The notes: generated by a model from the letters alone, not told the origin. A DNA stretch of 21,140 nt from Oscillospiraceae bacterium (GCA_016302005.1 JAEDOK010000012.1:1-21140); one strand, 5' to 3'. Positions 12,563 to 19,998 are shown, numbered from the stretch's first letter. Made by a program: numbers and translations.

Positions 12563-13800
12563 TTGATCTTTCTTCCCTCAAGATAGTAACGCTTCTCGCG
12601 GCTGTGACCCATCGAGAAGGTCTTGCGCGGGAGGATACCGTCGGCAATGACGCCGCGGAAGAGCTGGCTCTTTTCCATCGCGGGCAGGAGGAAACCGATG
12701 GCATTGTCCTGCTTAGCAAGGGAGATCAGCGCGTCATCGTCGTGGATATAGTCAATCTCGCCCTCATGCTCCTTGAGATAGCCGTCCAAGAAGCCCTGCA
12801 ATACGCCGACCGCGAGTTGGCTCTTTGCCTTGTCGAGATATACCGTGCCGGATTCCTCGCCGATATACCACTTGACCGCAAAGCCTCCCTCAGCGCAGGC
12901 TTCCTTTTCCAGCGCGGCAAGGAGCTTTTTCGGGTCGCACTTCGTAATCACACGGTGGATCGGCTCGAAGACCTGCGCCTCGTCGTGAATATTCTCCAAC
13001 TCAACAAGGGCGAAACGGGCAGGATGGTTCGAAAGGTCCTTACCGGGATTCTGCGCCTTCAGCTCCTCATAGCAGGACTTCGCCGTTGCGAGGGAGTGGT
13101 TTCCGTCACCGACGGCAAAGACCATCGGCACGCCCTTGAGCCCCTCATACTTCTTGCCGACATTGGCGGTGTAGTCCGTCAGGCGTGCGTTGAATTTCTC
13201 AACCTCGTCGCCTGCTACCAGCCAACCCGCAATATGGTTGCCGCCCTCCATCAGCTCGAAGTCATAGAGCTTTGTGAGTTCGTTCTTCTTCGCCGCAATC
13301 GGCTCGATCAGTACCTTGTCATGGTCATCGCACAGCATGAGGATATGCGGCAGTTCAATCGGCGCGTCGCGGCGCACACGCATACGGGGCGGAATACGCT
13401 CAACGACGGTGCGTTCCGTCGCGCGGATGGCAGAGGTCGAGCCGGTGGAATAGTCATAAGCGTCCAGATCGACCATGCCGACCAGTCCCTTGCGAACCGT
13501 GCCGTTCTCCAAGGTGCGCTCGACATAGACAAAAGCGTTTTTCAGCGTCTTGAAAACATCGTTTTTCAGATACTCCGCCATCGTCGCGTTGATGAGGGCG
13601 GTGTGCTCCGCCTCCTTCTCCGTGCCAAGCTCCGCCTCGGGGAGAATCAGGTTAATGGTTGAGGGCGCTCCCTCGGCATTCTTGCGCACCCGCTCCCAAT
13701 AGGCGGGGTCGGAGGTGAACTGGTCGCAGGCGATGACCGCCCACTTTTCCATGGAATCTACCTGCGGGAAGAGAATGTCAGCCGGTAAAAACGCGTTCAT
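12559..13800 (-). CDS. DUF1015 family protein
   Basis: A 413-residue soluble protein of the DUF1015 family, most often found near serine biosynthesis genes in Clostridia and without a firmly assigned activity. The opening MNAFLPADILFPQ, with Arg/Lys-poor helices after it, and the signature FAVGDGNHSLATAK (228-241) are characteristic; many relatives read ADGHHRYETA there, so this sequence has N-H-S in place of H-H-R. The DG-x-H-x pattern recalls ParB-like/free-serine-kinase folds, but this is only a resemblance. The ATG at 13800 is preferred to upstream codons because the 64 extra residues look non-coding and span a promoter. The ribosome site is weak (GAAAGG, 12 bases away). Here it is joined to ispE rather than serA/serC. 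Confidence 0.85.
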   Translation of the reverse strand: MNAFLPADILFPQVDSMEKWAVIACDQFTSDPAYWERVRKNAEGAPSTINLILPEAELGTEKEAEHTALINATMAEYLKNDVFKTLKNAFVYVERTLENGTVRKGLVGMVDLDAYDYSTGSTSAIRATERTVVERIPPRMRVRRDAPIELPHILMLCDDHDKVLIEPIAAKKNELTKLYDFELMEGGNHIAGWLVAGDEVEKFNARLTDYTANVGKKYEGLKGVPMVFAVGDGNHSLATAKSCYEELKAQNPGKDLSNHPARFALVELENIHDEAQVFEPIHRVITKCDPKKLLAALEKEACAEGGFAVKWYIGEESGTVYLDKAKSQLAVGVLQGFLDGYLKEHEGEIDYIHDDDALISLAKQDNAIGFLLPAMEKSQLFRGVIADGILPRKTFSMGHSREKRYYLEGRKIK

Positions 13801-13866
13801 AATTCTATCAGCCTTTCGTTCATTATTCGTTATTCTGCACGGCAAGCCGCACAGTCTCATAAAATA

Positions 13867-13895
13867 ATTATAGCGCAAAATCCCGCATTTGGAAA
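13867..13895 (-). promoter_or_regulatory. Sigma-A promoter of the DUF1015-ispE operon
   Basis: Minus strand TTTCCA (13895-13890), 17 bases, TATAAT (13872-13867). The -10 box is perfect and the -35 box matches 4 of 6. Transcription would start near 13860, about 60 bases before the ATG at 13800. Confidence 0.6.
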
Positions 13896-13952
13896 GGGGG
13901 TTTTGCAAAATGAATACTTGTCGATTTTTACAAATTTCGGCAGGAATTTTGC

Positions 13953-13982
13953 GTATAGTGCCCAAAAAAGCCGTCCATACTA
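13953..13982 (+). promoter_or_regulatory. Forespore-type (sigma-G/sigma-F) promoter of the DUF378 gene
   Basis: GTATA (13953-13957), 15 bases, GTCCATACTA (13973-13982). Counted as sigma-G, this is GTATA-N18-CATACTA, matching the Bacillus consensus GHATR-N17/18-CATnHTA at every position. It also fits sigma-F. The spoIIR promoter on the other strand has the same GTATA-N15-GTCCATA core. The start point near 13989 leaves a leader of about 35 bases. Confidence 0.6.
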
Positions 13983-14023
13983 TGAGCAGCACTTACAGTG
14001 TAACTCAAACAGGAGGGACGAAA

Positions 14024-14233
14024 ATGGACACTTTTGCGCTGATTTTAAGCATTATCGGTGCGCTCAACTGGGGACTTGTCGGTATTTTCCGCTTCGATCT
14101 GGTTGCGTGGCTGTTCGGCGGTCAAACCGCGACGGTCAGCCGCATCATCTACACGCTGGTCGGTCTTGCAGGACTTTGGTGCATCTCGCTGCTCTTCCGC
14201 AGACACGCACTCACAAGCGCCGAAGACGCATGA
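14024..14233 (+). CDS. DUF378 small membrane protein
   Basis: A 69-residue protein with two membrane helices (about 4-24 and 39-60) and the DUF378 signature IIGALNWGLVGIFRFDLVAWLFGG in the first half (residues 9-32, given as a landmark). The tail LFRRHALTSAEDA is charged and probably cytoplasmic. I chose the ATG at 14024 because AGGAGGG precedes it at good distance; the in-frame extension upstream covers the promoter. The family is widespread in Firmicutes (YuzA-like) and has no known function. It is a single-gene unit with its own forespore-type promoter and terminator, so expression in the developing spore is the best functional hint. Confidence 0.88.
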   Translation: MDTFALILSIIGALNWGLVGIFRFDLVAWLFGGQTATVSRIIYTLVGLAGLWCISLLFRRHALTSAEDA

Positions 14234-14234
14234 T

Positions 14235-14277
14235 ACGAAAAACCGCAGTTTTCAAAAAGAAAGCTGCGGTTTTTCGT
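14235..14277 (+). terminator. Bidirectional terminator between DUF378 gene and greA
   Basis: ACGAAAAACCGCAG (14235-14248) pairs perfectly with CTGCGGTTTTTCGT (14264-14277). The A-run and T-run within the arms make it usable on both strands, ending the DUF378 gene rightward and the greA operon leftward. Confidence 0.88.
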
Positions 14278-14289
14278 TATGTGCCGCGT

Positions 14290-14386
14290 CCGTAGGGCGG
14301 GGACATGTCCCCGCCGGTGCAGAAACTGCCAACTGCGTATAAGCCTGTTCATCTGTACCGTCTGCCGCTCATGTCCCCGCCTACAG
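14290..14386 (+). repeat. MITE-like palindromic element, copy D (97 bp, one arm deleted)
   Basis: Runs from CCGTAGGG (14290-14297) to CCTACAG (ending 14386), with the intact palindrome GGCGGGGACATGTCCCCGCC at 14296-14315. The interior GGTGCAGAAACTGCC..GCCTGTTCATCTGTACCGTCTGCCGCT matches copy C. At the right end the second palindrome has lost about 16 bases compared with copy C (CCGCT joined directly to CATGTCCCC), leaving half of it. It sits between the two convergent transcription units. Confidence 0.75.
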
Positions 14387-14396
14387 TAGAAAAAAG

Positions 14397-14903
14397 TCAA
14401 TACGGCAGCAGCGGTGCGGAGCCGTCATCCTCGGCGTCTTCGATGCTTTGGATGACGATCTCATAGCTGTAATCGTCGCTGACCTTCACCATGCGATGCT
14501 CCCCAATGCCCGCGCCGAGGATCGCTTTGCCGAGCGGGGACTCCATGCTGATAAAGCCCTTGTCCGGCTCAATGCGCACGGTTGAGACGACCTGCAAGAC
14601 CATCGTCTCCTCGTCCTCGGGCAGATAGACCGTCACCTTATCATAGAGCTTGACCTTGCCCGTATCCGCCTCGTCCTCGTCGATGATCTGCGCGGTCTTG
14701 ATCATGTTTTGCAGATAGCGCATACGGCTGTCATTGCGGCGCTGCGCCTGCTTTGCCGCCTTGTATTCGTAATTTTCGCTGAGGTCGCCGAACTCACGGG
14801 TGCGCTTGACCTCCTCCATGATCTTCGGGCGCTGGTTGAGCCTTCTGTCCTCCAGCTCCGCCTCCATCAATGCAATATCCTTTTTGGTCAGTTTGTCGTA
14901 CAT
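14397..14903 (-). CDS. greA: GreA/GreB-family transcription elongation factor
   Basis: A 168-residue Gre factor. The N-terminal coiled coil ends in the catalytic tip EFGDLSENYEYKAAKQ (residues 37-52), where D40 and E43 are the conserved acids that place magnesium in the RNA polymerase channel to cleave backtracked RNA. The C-terminal FKBP-like domain contains YDKVTVYLPEDEETMVLQVV and SPLGKAILGAGIGEHRMVKV, followed by an acidic tail. It is slightly longer than typical GreA and lacks the exact SPIGRALLGK wording, so it may be a second, divergent Gre paralogue; the symbol is used in the family sense. AAGAGGC precedes the ATG. It starts 36 bases after the phosphodiesterase gene and probably shares its transcript. 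Confidence 0.88.
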   Translation of the reverse strand: MYDKLTKKDIALMEAELEDRRLNQRPKIMEEVKRTREFGDLSENYEYKAAKQAQRRNDSRMRYLQNMIKTAQIIDEDEADTGKVKLYDKVTVYLPEDEETMVLQVVSTVRIEPDKGFISMESPLGKAILGAGIGEHRMVKVSDDYSYEIVIQSIEDAEDDGSAPLLPY

Positions 14904-14939
14904 TTTGCCTTGCCTCTTTTAAAAATAATTCACTCGCCG

Positions 14940-15758
14940 TTACGGGCGGCAATGTTCAAAAATGAGAAGTGCGCCGTCGTCGGAAGCGGTCTTCGCCTCC
15001 TCCAAGCTGCGGATCGTCCATGAAAATTCCTGCACGCCCCAGAGCTTTTTGCACACGCGCAGAGAAAGCCGCTTGCGGTCAGCATATTTGTATGCCACAA
15101 AGTGCGGCACGGTCAGAAAGTTCAGAGAAAGCTCCGTCAGAAGCAGCGCCAGCGGCAGAACCAGTCCGTTTCTGTCGCGCAGGAAGTTACAGGAAAGCTG
15201 CCCGCGCACGACCTCCGGCGCGTGCCGTTTCAGCCACAGCAGAACGCGAGGGTCAAAGGACTCTATGCAAAATTGCAGCGTCGGATATTCCTTGAGCATC
15301 GCGCAGACCGTTTCACACAGCTTGGCATGGTTCCCGTTCACGGGCTTCAGCTCGATCACAAGCGGCGTCTTTCCCGCAAAAACAGGAAGGACTTCCTCCA
15401 AATAGGGGATCTTTTGCGCCGTCCCCTCCAAACGCAGCTCGTCCAACTCCGCAGCGGTGCAGTCTGCAATGTTTCGTTCTGCCCCTGCCGTGCGCTTCAG
15501 GCTCTCGTCGTGCATAACAACAAGGCGCCCGTCCTTGCTCAGATGTACATCCAGCTCCGCGCCGTAGCCGTTTTCCGCAGCCAAGCGGAACGCTTGCAGC
15601 GAGTTCTCCGGCACACCGTCGCCATGCAGTCCTCGGTGGGCATATTGATACGCCGCAAGTCCGAAAAAGCCCGCTTTTTTCCGTTTTCCGCGCAGGCTCA
15701 GCACCCAAAGCGCCGTCAGCAGCGCGATTGCAAGGATAACGATCAAAACAGTCTTCAT
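14940..15758 (-). CDS. Membrane-anchored glycerophosphodiester phosphodiesterase
   Basis: A 272-residue GDPD enzyme that splits glycerophosphodiesters into glycerol-3-phosphate and an alcohol. One N-terminal helix (about residues 3-21) followed by RGKRKK suggests a signal anchor. By the positive-inside rule the basic cluster after the helix could reverse the topology, so the side of the membrane is uncertain. The barrel begins AHRGLHGDGVPENS, with catalytic H41, R42 and E51. It continues AELDVHLSKDGRLVVMHDE, with metal ligands E69 and D71 and catalytic H83; ELKP follows near residue 148. The ATG at 15758 is chosen over the TTG at 15764 because GAGG lies 7 bases before it. Only 2 bases separate it from the MFS gene, so the two form an operon. 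Confidence 0.88.
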   Translation of the reverse strand: MKTVLIVILAIALLTALWVLSLRGKRKKAGFFGLAAYQYAHRGLHGDGVPENSLQAFRLAAENGYGAELDVHLSKDGRLVVMHDESLKRTAGAERNIADCTAAELDELRLEGTAQKIPYLEEVLPVFAGKTPLVIELKPVNGNHAKLCETVCAMLKEYPTLQFCIESFDPRVLLWLKRHAPEVVRGQLSCNFLRDRNGLVLPLALLLTELSLNFLTVPHFVAYKYADRKRLSLRVCKKLWGVQEFSWTIRSLEEAKTASDDGALLIFEHCRP

Positions 15759-15760
15759 GT

Positions 15761-17398
15761 TCAATCCTCAACGACCAGCGCTTCCAAGCCAAGCTTTGCC
15801 GTCGGCTTGTTGTCGCCGTGCATGACAAGCAGCATCGTCACGAATGCCAGTGCGACGAACACCGCCGCATAGGGGAACAGGGCAGTCAATCCGAGCTTGT
15901 CCATCAGGTAGCCGGAAAGCAGCGGCGTGACGGTCTGTGCCGCCATACTCGCGGTATAATAGATGCCGGTGTATTTGCCGACGCTTCCTCCCTTGCACAT
16001 CTCCACGACCATCGGGAAGGAGTTGACATTGATCGTCGCCCAGCCGATGCCGGCGAGGGCAAACATCGCGTTCATCAGGACGGTCGGACTGCTCTCGCGC
16101 AGGAAGCAGGCAACGGTGAACGAAGTCGTCAGCATCACGATGCCCGCAAGGATCGTCTTCTTTCTGCCGAGCTTAGACGAGAGCATACCGATCGGCAAAT
16201 AAGAAATGATCGCCGCCGCCTGGGCAATGATGAGCGTCAAATTATAGTCCTTGTTAAGAACACTGCTCGCATAGACGGAGTATTTCGAGGTCACGGCATT
16301 ATAACCCATAAACCAAAGCACGATGGATGCCAGCAGAAAGCACATGGAGCGGCGTTCTCCCTTGCCGAGCTTGCCGCCGTTCTCCTCCTGATCATCCTCC
16401 GCAATACCGTAGCGTCTGCTCTCCTCCCGCATCTGCTTGACGAGCTTCGGCTCGCGCACCTGCCACAGAAACAGCGCCAAAGCCGTCAGCATCACAAGCG
16501 CGATCACAAAATAGTACGGCGTAAAGGACATCATGGAATTCTTCACCGAGCCGGTAGCAAACACCATGCCCAGCCCGAGAATCAGGATGCCGCCCGCACT
16601 GCCCATCAGATTGATCACAGCATTTGCCTTCGAACGCAGCGGCTTGATCGTCACATCCGGCATTAGCGCAACGGCTGGAGAGCGGAAGGTCGCCATGGAA
16701 AGCAGCACCATCAGCAGCAGCGCGATAAACACGATCAGCGCCGTCGGATCTGCAGCGGTCTGATTCCACGCATACGCCTGCCGCGCGGGAACCACATAGT
16801 CCGCATAATGGGGATTCGTAAACGCCTTGCCGTCGTTATGCTTATTAATGTCTGTGCGTTCCGCCTCGGTGAAGCGGTCTGCCAGCGCATAGGGTGTTCC
16901 GTCCGCCGTCTCGATCATCCCGTCCGTCACAACGAGCTGCGAGGGAATCGTGACGAATTCCTCCTCGGTAAAGAGCGCCGAAAGACGATATACCGTGCCG
17001 TCGGGCGTTTGAAGCTCTGCCTCAGACTCCTGCGCATAGATGACCTGCATCGCCGCAGGATCGTCGATCTGCGAAACGGTGGAGAGGCTTTTGAGCTGTG
17101 CGCCGTCGGCAAAGGACAGACCGACAAAGATCACAGCCGCTGCGATCGTGCCGATCAGAATAAACGGTGTGCGCTTGCCGCGCTTGCTCTGGCAGCGGTC
17201 GGAGATCGCGCCGAACAGCGGCAGCAAAAACAGCGCCAAAACATTATCCAGTGCCATGACCGCGCCGGAGGCGGTCTGCGACAAGCCGAATTTGTTCGTC
17301 AAAATCAGCGGGATCGTGTTGTCATACGCCTGCCAAAAGGCGCAGATCAGGAAAAAGGCAAAGCCGACAAAGATCGTGCGCTTATAGTCCAGCTTCAT
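15761..17398 (-). CDS. MFS transporter, GPH/SLC45-like, with large external loop
   Basis: A 545-residue secondary transporter, longer than the usual 400-460. Motif A-like GAISDRCQSKRGKR (63-76) lies between helices 2 and 3, its half-repeat partner SSKLGRKK (407-414) in the C-half, and RSPAVALMPDVT (239-250) after helix 4 as in sugar-cation symporters of the GPH/SLC45 type. NSFPMVVEMCKG (459-470) and GKYTGIYY are also typical of that group. Between helices 3 and 4, on the outer face, is an unusual soluble stretch (98-215) with two similar modules: TPDGTVYRLSALFTEEEF (131-148) and TADGTPYALADRFTEAER (164-181). The substrate is unknown; co-transcription with a glycerophosphodiesterase 2 bases downstream hints at sugars or glycerophosphodiesters. 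AAAGGAGA precedes the ATG. Confidence 0.85.
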   Translation of the reverse strand: MKLDYKRTIFVGFAFFLICAFWQAYDNTIPLILTNKFGLSQTASGAVMALDNVLALFLLPLFGAISDRCQSKRGKRTPFILIGTIAAAVIFVGLSFADGAQLKSLSTVSQIDDPAAMQVIYAQESEAELQTPDGTVYRLSALFTEEEFVTIPSQLVVTDGMIETADGTPYALADRFTEAERTDINKHNDGKAFTNPHYADYVVPARQAYAWNQTAADPTALIVFIALLLMVLLSMATFRSPAVALMPDVTIKPLRSKANAVINLMGSAGGILILGLGMVFATGSVKNSMMSFTPYYFVIALVMLTALALFLWQVREPKLVKQMREESRRYGIAEDDQEENGGKLGKGERRSMCFLLASIVLWFMGYNAVTSKYSVYASSVLNKDYNLTLIIAQAAAIISYLPIGMLSSKLGRKKTILAGIVMLTTSFTVACFLRESSPTVLMNAMFALAGIGWATINVNSFPMVVEMCKGGSVGKYTGIYYTASMAAQTVTPLLSGYLMDKLGLTALFPYAAVFVALAFVTMLLVMHGDNKPTAKLGLEALVVED

Positions 17399-17451
17399 AT
17401 ATGATCTCTCCTTTTTCAGCCCGCGCTCCTCTGCGGGCCGCTTTATCTCTC

Positions 17452-17474
17452 ATTATAGCGGAAGTATTTGTCAA
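17452..17474 (-). promoter_or_regulatory. Possible promoter of the MFS-GDPD operon
   Basis: Minus strand TATAAT (17457-17452) is a perfect -10 box 54 bases before the MFS ATG. A perfect TTGACA (17474-17469) is only 11 bases upstream of it, too close for standard sigma-A use and overlapping the tmcAL stop; TTGCAT at 17-base spacing is a weak alternative. The leader contains a GCCCGC/GCGGGC hairpin (17419-17438) just before the ribosome site. Confidence 0.35.
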
Positions 17475-18613
17475 ATGCAAGCATCCCCCGCACGCAGGGC
17501 AAAGACTCTCTCTTGCGTCTCTGCCGGAGCAGGCTGCCCTTCCCGGAACAAGCCGTAAAGTGCGGAAGCGCGACGCTCCAACTCGCCATACTGCGCCTCC
17601 GACGCGTTCTCGCCCGCGTTGATGACCGCAATGCTACCATTCTTTCTCGCCTCGCGCACGACTGCCGAACCGTTTGCGTTCAGCGCAAGCACACGGACAT
17701 AGGGCGCAGATCGCTTCAGCATTTCCTCGGAAATGCCGAGAAACGCGCACAGGAGCATCCTCTTGAGTCTTGAGTGCGTATAGCGTTTGGACTTTGCAGC
17801 CTCTAAAATGTCTTCGAGCGTCGCTTCCGCGTGGCAGGCGTGCATCACCTTGCGCCAAAGCCCCTCCGATCCGTAGGGCAGCGCTTCAAATTCCGATTCC
17901 GACATTGCCCGCAGCCGTGCAAGCCACGCCCGTTCCCCTGCCCGCAGGGTATAACGCGGCGCAGCTTCAAAAACCTCCAGCGCCTTCTCCGGCACAAAGC
18001 CGCGCCAGTCTTCCATCGTCCGCAGCACGCTTGCAGAGGGATTCTCCGCTTGCAGGCTTTCGTGATAGCTTCCCTCGCGGCGCAGGGTCATCGGCTCGAT
18101 CGGGCTTTGCAGCGTCAGAAGCGCCTTGCAGTATTCGACCGCGAGAATGTCGTTCGGACTCTCCAAAACACTGCCGTTTCCCCCAAGCGTCTCCACGGCG
18201 TTCTGCCTCGCCCGGGGAAAGGAAACACCGCTTGCAAGTTCGCTGCGCAGCGCCGCGTGAAACGGCTCAGTCAGCAGCAGTCCTGCAGTTGACATAATAT
18301 TCTCAATCTCTCCGCTCTCGCTGCCGAAGCACAGACCGTCGATGCAGCCGAGGCGCGTCAATACCTCCACGCTGCCCCGTGCAAACCGCTCCGCCGAGGA
18401 GATCGCATAGGTCAGCGGCAGCTCCAGCACAAGATCCGCTCCGCACAGCACCGCCGCCTTTGCGCGGGTATATTTGTCCAGCAGCGCAGGCTCGCCTCTT
18501 TGGACATAGTTCCCGCTCATCAGGCAGACCTTCACGCCGTTGATCGCAGCGAGCTGCTTCGCATGACCGTTATGAAAGGGGTTGTATTCGCAGATAATGC
18601 CGACTGTTTTCAT
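17471..18613 (-). CDS. tmcAL: tRNA(Met) cytidine acetate ligase, TmcAL
   Basis: A 380-residue nucleotidyltransferase-fold enzyme that activates acetate with ATP (acetyl-adenylate) and acetylates C34 of elongator tRNA-Met, giving ac4C. The N-terminus GIICEYNPFHNGH (residues 5-17) holds the HxGH-type ATP motif, followed by MSGNYVQRGEPALLDKYTRAK (about 32-52) and GSYHESL. Length matches YlbM/TmcAL proteins. The frame is open 251 codons further upstream, but that part is only the reverse strand of ackA. The ATG at 18613 has GAGGG 7 bases before it. It is divergent from ackA with 132 bases between start codons. TmcAL consumes acetate, which AckA makes or uses, so the pairing is suggestive. Confidence 0.92.
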   Translation of the reverse strand: MKTVGIICEYNPFHNGHAKQLAAINGVKVCLMSGNYVQRGEPALLDKYTRAKAAVLCGADLVLELPLTYAISSAERFARGSVEVLTRLGCIDGLCFGSESGEIENIMSTAGLLLTEPFHAALRSELASGVSFPRARQNAVETLGGNGSVLESPNDILAVEYCKALLTLQSPIEPMTLRREGSYHESLQAENPSASVLRTMEDWRGFVPEKALEVFEAAPRYTLRAGERAWLARLRAMSESEFEALPYGSEGLWRKVMHACHAEATLEDILEAAKSKRYTHSRLKRMLLCAFLGISEEMLKRSAPYVRVLALNANGSAVVREARKNGSIAVINAGENASEAQYGELERRASALYGLFREGQPAPAETQERVFALRAGDACI

Positions 18614-18642
18614 AAAAAATCCCTCAATTTCCAAAAAAGCAC

Positions 18643-18671
18643 TTGCCACACGGAGAAATCTATTATAGAAT
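18643..18671 (+). promoter_or_regulatory. Sigma-A promoter of ackA
   Basis: TTGCCA (18643-18648), 17 bases, TAGAAT (18666-18671), each close to consensus. The start near 18678 gives a leader of about 68 bases. AGGAG at 18730-18734 is the ribosome site, 11 bases before the ATG. Confidence 0.65.
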
Positions 18672-18688
18672 AACAGGGTATGTGTTAA
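18662..18688 (-). promoter_or_regulatory. Possible tmcAL promoter overlapping that of ackA
   Basis: Minus strand TTAACA (18688-18683), 15 bases, TATAAT (18667-18662). The boxes are good but the spacer is short. The two divergent -10 regions overlap, so polymerase could not occupy both promoters at once. Confidence 0.4.
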
Positions 18689-18745
18689 TACTATCACGAA
18701 AAGCCAAAAAATGAAACAAGAAAAAATACAGGAGTTGACGCAACT

Positions 18746-19942
18746 ATGAACATTCTCGTTATCAACGCAGGCAGCTCGTCTCTGAAGTACCAGCTCATGA
18801 ACCCCGAAACGGGTGAGGTCTTTGCAAAGGGTCTTTGCGAGCGCATCTACATTGACGGCAGACTGACCCACAAGGTACCCGCGAAGGACATCAAGGTCGA
18901 GCGCGACATTCCGATGCCCACCCATTCCGAAGCGATCGAGGCGGTTCTTTCCATCCTCGTCGATCCCGAATACGGCGTGCTCAAGTCCATTGACGAGATC
19001 GACGCGGTCGGTCATCGCGTCCTGCACGGCGGCGACAAATTTGTCGAGTCCTGCATCATCGACGAAGCCTGCAAGCAGGCGATCCGCGACTGCATCCCCC
19101 TCGGTCCGCTCCACAACCCCGCCAACCTCATGGGCATTGAGGCGTGCGAAAAGGTCATGCCCGGTAAGCCGCAGGTCGCCGTGTTCGACACCGCGTTCCA
19201 CATGACCATGCCCCCGAAGGCATACCGCTATGCCATTCCCACGGAGTATTATGAGAAGGATCATCTGCGCCGCTACGGTTTCCACGGCACCTCCCACCGC
19301 TTTGTCTCCAAGCGCGCCATTGAGCTGATGGGCAAGCCCGCAAGCGAGCTGAAGATCATCGTCTGCCACCTCGGCAACGGCTCCTCCCTCTCCGCCGTTG
19401 CAGACGGCAAGTGCCAGGATACCTCCATGGGTCTGTCTCCGCTGGCAGGTGTCCCCATGGGTACGCGTTCGGGTGACATCGACACCTGCGTCGCGCAGTA
19501 TATCATGAACAACTACAACATGACCGCCGACGAGTGCCTGACCATGCTCAACAAGAAGTCCGGCGTTTTAGCGCTGTCGAACGGCGTGTCCTCCGACTTC
19601 CGCGACCTCGAAGCCGGCGCGAAGAGCGGCAACGAAGCCTGTCAGCTCGCGCTGGATAAGTTCTGCTATGAGGTTCGCAAGTATATCGGCGCTTACGCCG
19701 CTGCCCTCGGCGGACTGGACTGCCTCGTCTTCACCGCAGGCGTGGGTGAGAACGGCTCCACCAACCGCGCCGCGATCTGCGAGGGTCTGGAATTCCTCGG
19801 CGTCAAGCTCGACCCTGAAAAGAACAAGGTGCGCGGCGAGGAGGCTCTGATCTCCGCTGACGATTCCCGCGTCAAGGTCTGGGTCATCCCCACCAACGAA
19901 GAGCTGATGATCGCCCAGGACACCGCCGCACTCTGCAAATAA
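18746..19942 (+). CDS. ackA: Acetate kinase
   Basis: A 398-residue enzyme interconverting acetyl phosphate + ADP and acetate + ATP, the usual substrate-level ATP step of fermenting Clostridia. Residues align in number with the archaeal model enzyme: N7 in VINAGSSSLK, R91 in GHRVLHGG, H123 in PLHNPAN, D148 in VFDTAFH, H180 in YGFHGTSHR, H208 in CHLGNGSS, then TAGVGENG and the C-terminal PTNEEL glutamate. No pta gene is adjacent; it may be elsewhere. Codon use here is strongly biased to C-ending codons, consistent with high expression. It has its own promoter and a clear terminator before pepT. Confidence 0.97.
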   Translation: MNILVINAGSSSLKYQLMNPETGEVFAKGLCERIYIDGRLTHKVPAKDIKVERDIPMPTHSEAIEAVLSILVDPEYGVLKSIDEIDAVGHRVLHGGDKFVESCIIDEACKQAIRDCIPLGPLHNPANLMGIEACEKVMPGKPQVAVFDTAFHMTMPPKAYRYAIPTEYYEKDHLRRYGFHGTSHRFVSKRAIELMGKPASELKIIVCHLGNGSSLSAVADGKCQDTSMGLSPLAGVPMGTRSGDIDTCVAQYIMNNYNMTADECLTMLNKKSGVLALSNGVSSDFRDLEAGAKSGNEACQLALDKFCYEVRKYIGAYAAALGGLDCLVFTAGVGENGSTNRAAICEGLEFLGVKLDPEKNKVRGEEALISADDSRVKVWVIPTNEELMIAQDTAALCK

Positions 19943-19951
19943 TCATCACAT

Positions 19952-19983
19952 TTGGCTGCTGCCTCCGCAGCAGCCAATTTCAA
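19952..19983 (+). terminator. Intrinsic terminator of ackA
   Basis: TTGGCTGCTGC (19952-19962) pairs perfectly with GCAGCAGCCAA (19967-19977) across CTCC, followed by TTTCAATTT. It separates ackA from pepT, though only 15 bases remain between it and the pepT start, so pepT may depend partly on read-through; no separate promoter is visible in that gap. Confidence 0.85.
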
Positions 19984-19998
19984 TTTGGAGGATAGAAA

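Noticed and set aside
13889..14023. Upstream extension of the DUF378 gene (45 codons)
   Set aside because: It contains the predicted promoter and lies before a strong AGGAGG site; family members start at the MDTFALIL position.
17469..17474. Perfect TTGACA as -35 box of the MFS gene
   Set aside because: Only 11 bases from the TATAAT, outside the working range for sigma-A; kept only as part of a low-confidence promoter entry.
18614..19369. 251-codon N-terminal extension of tmcAL
   Set aside because: It runs antisense through ackA and its promoter, and the TmcAL family starts at MKTVGIICEYNPFH, which has its own ribosome site.
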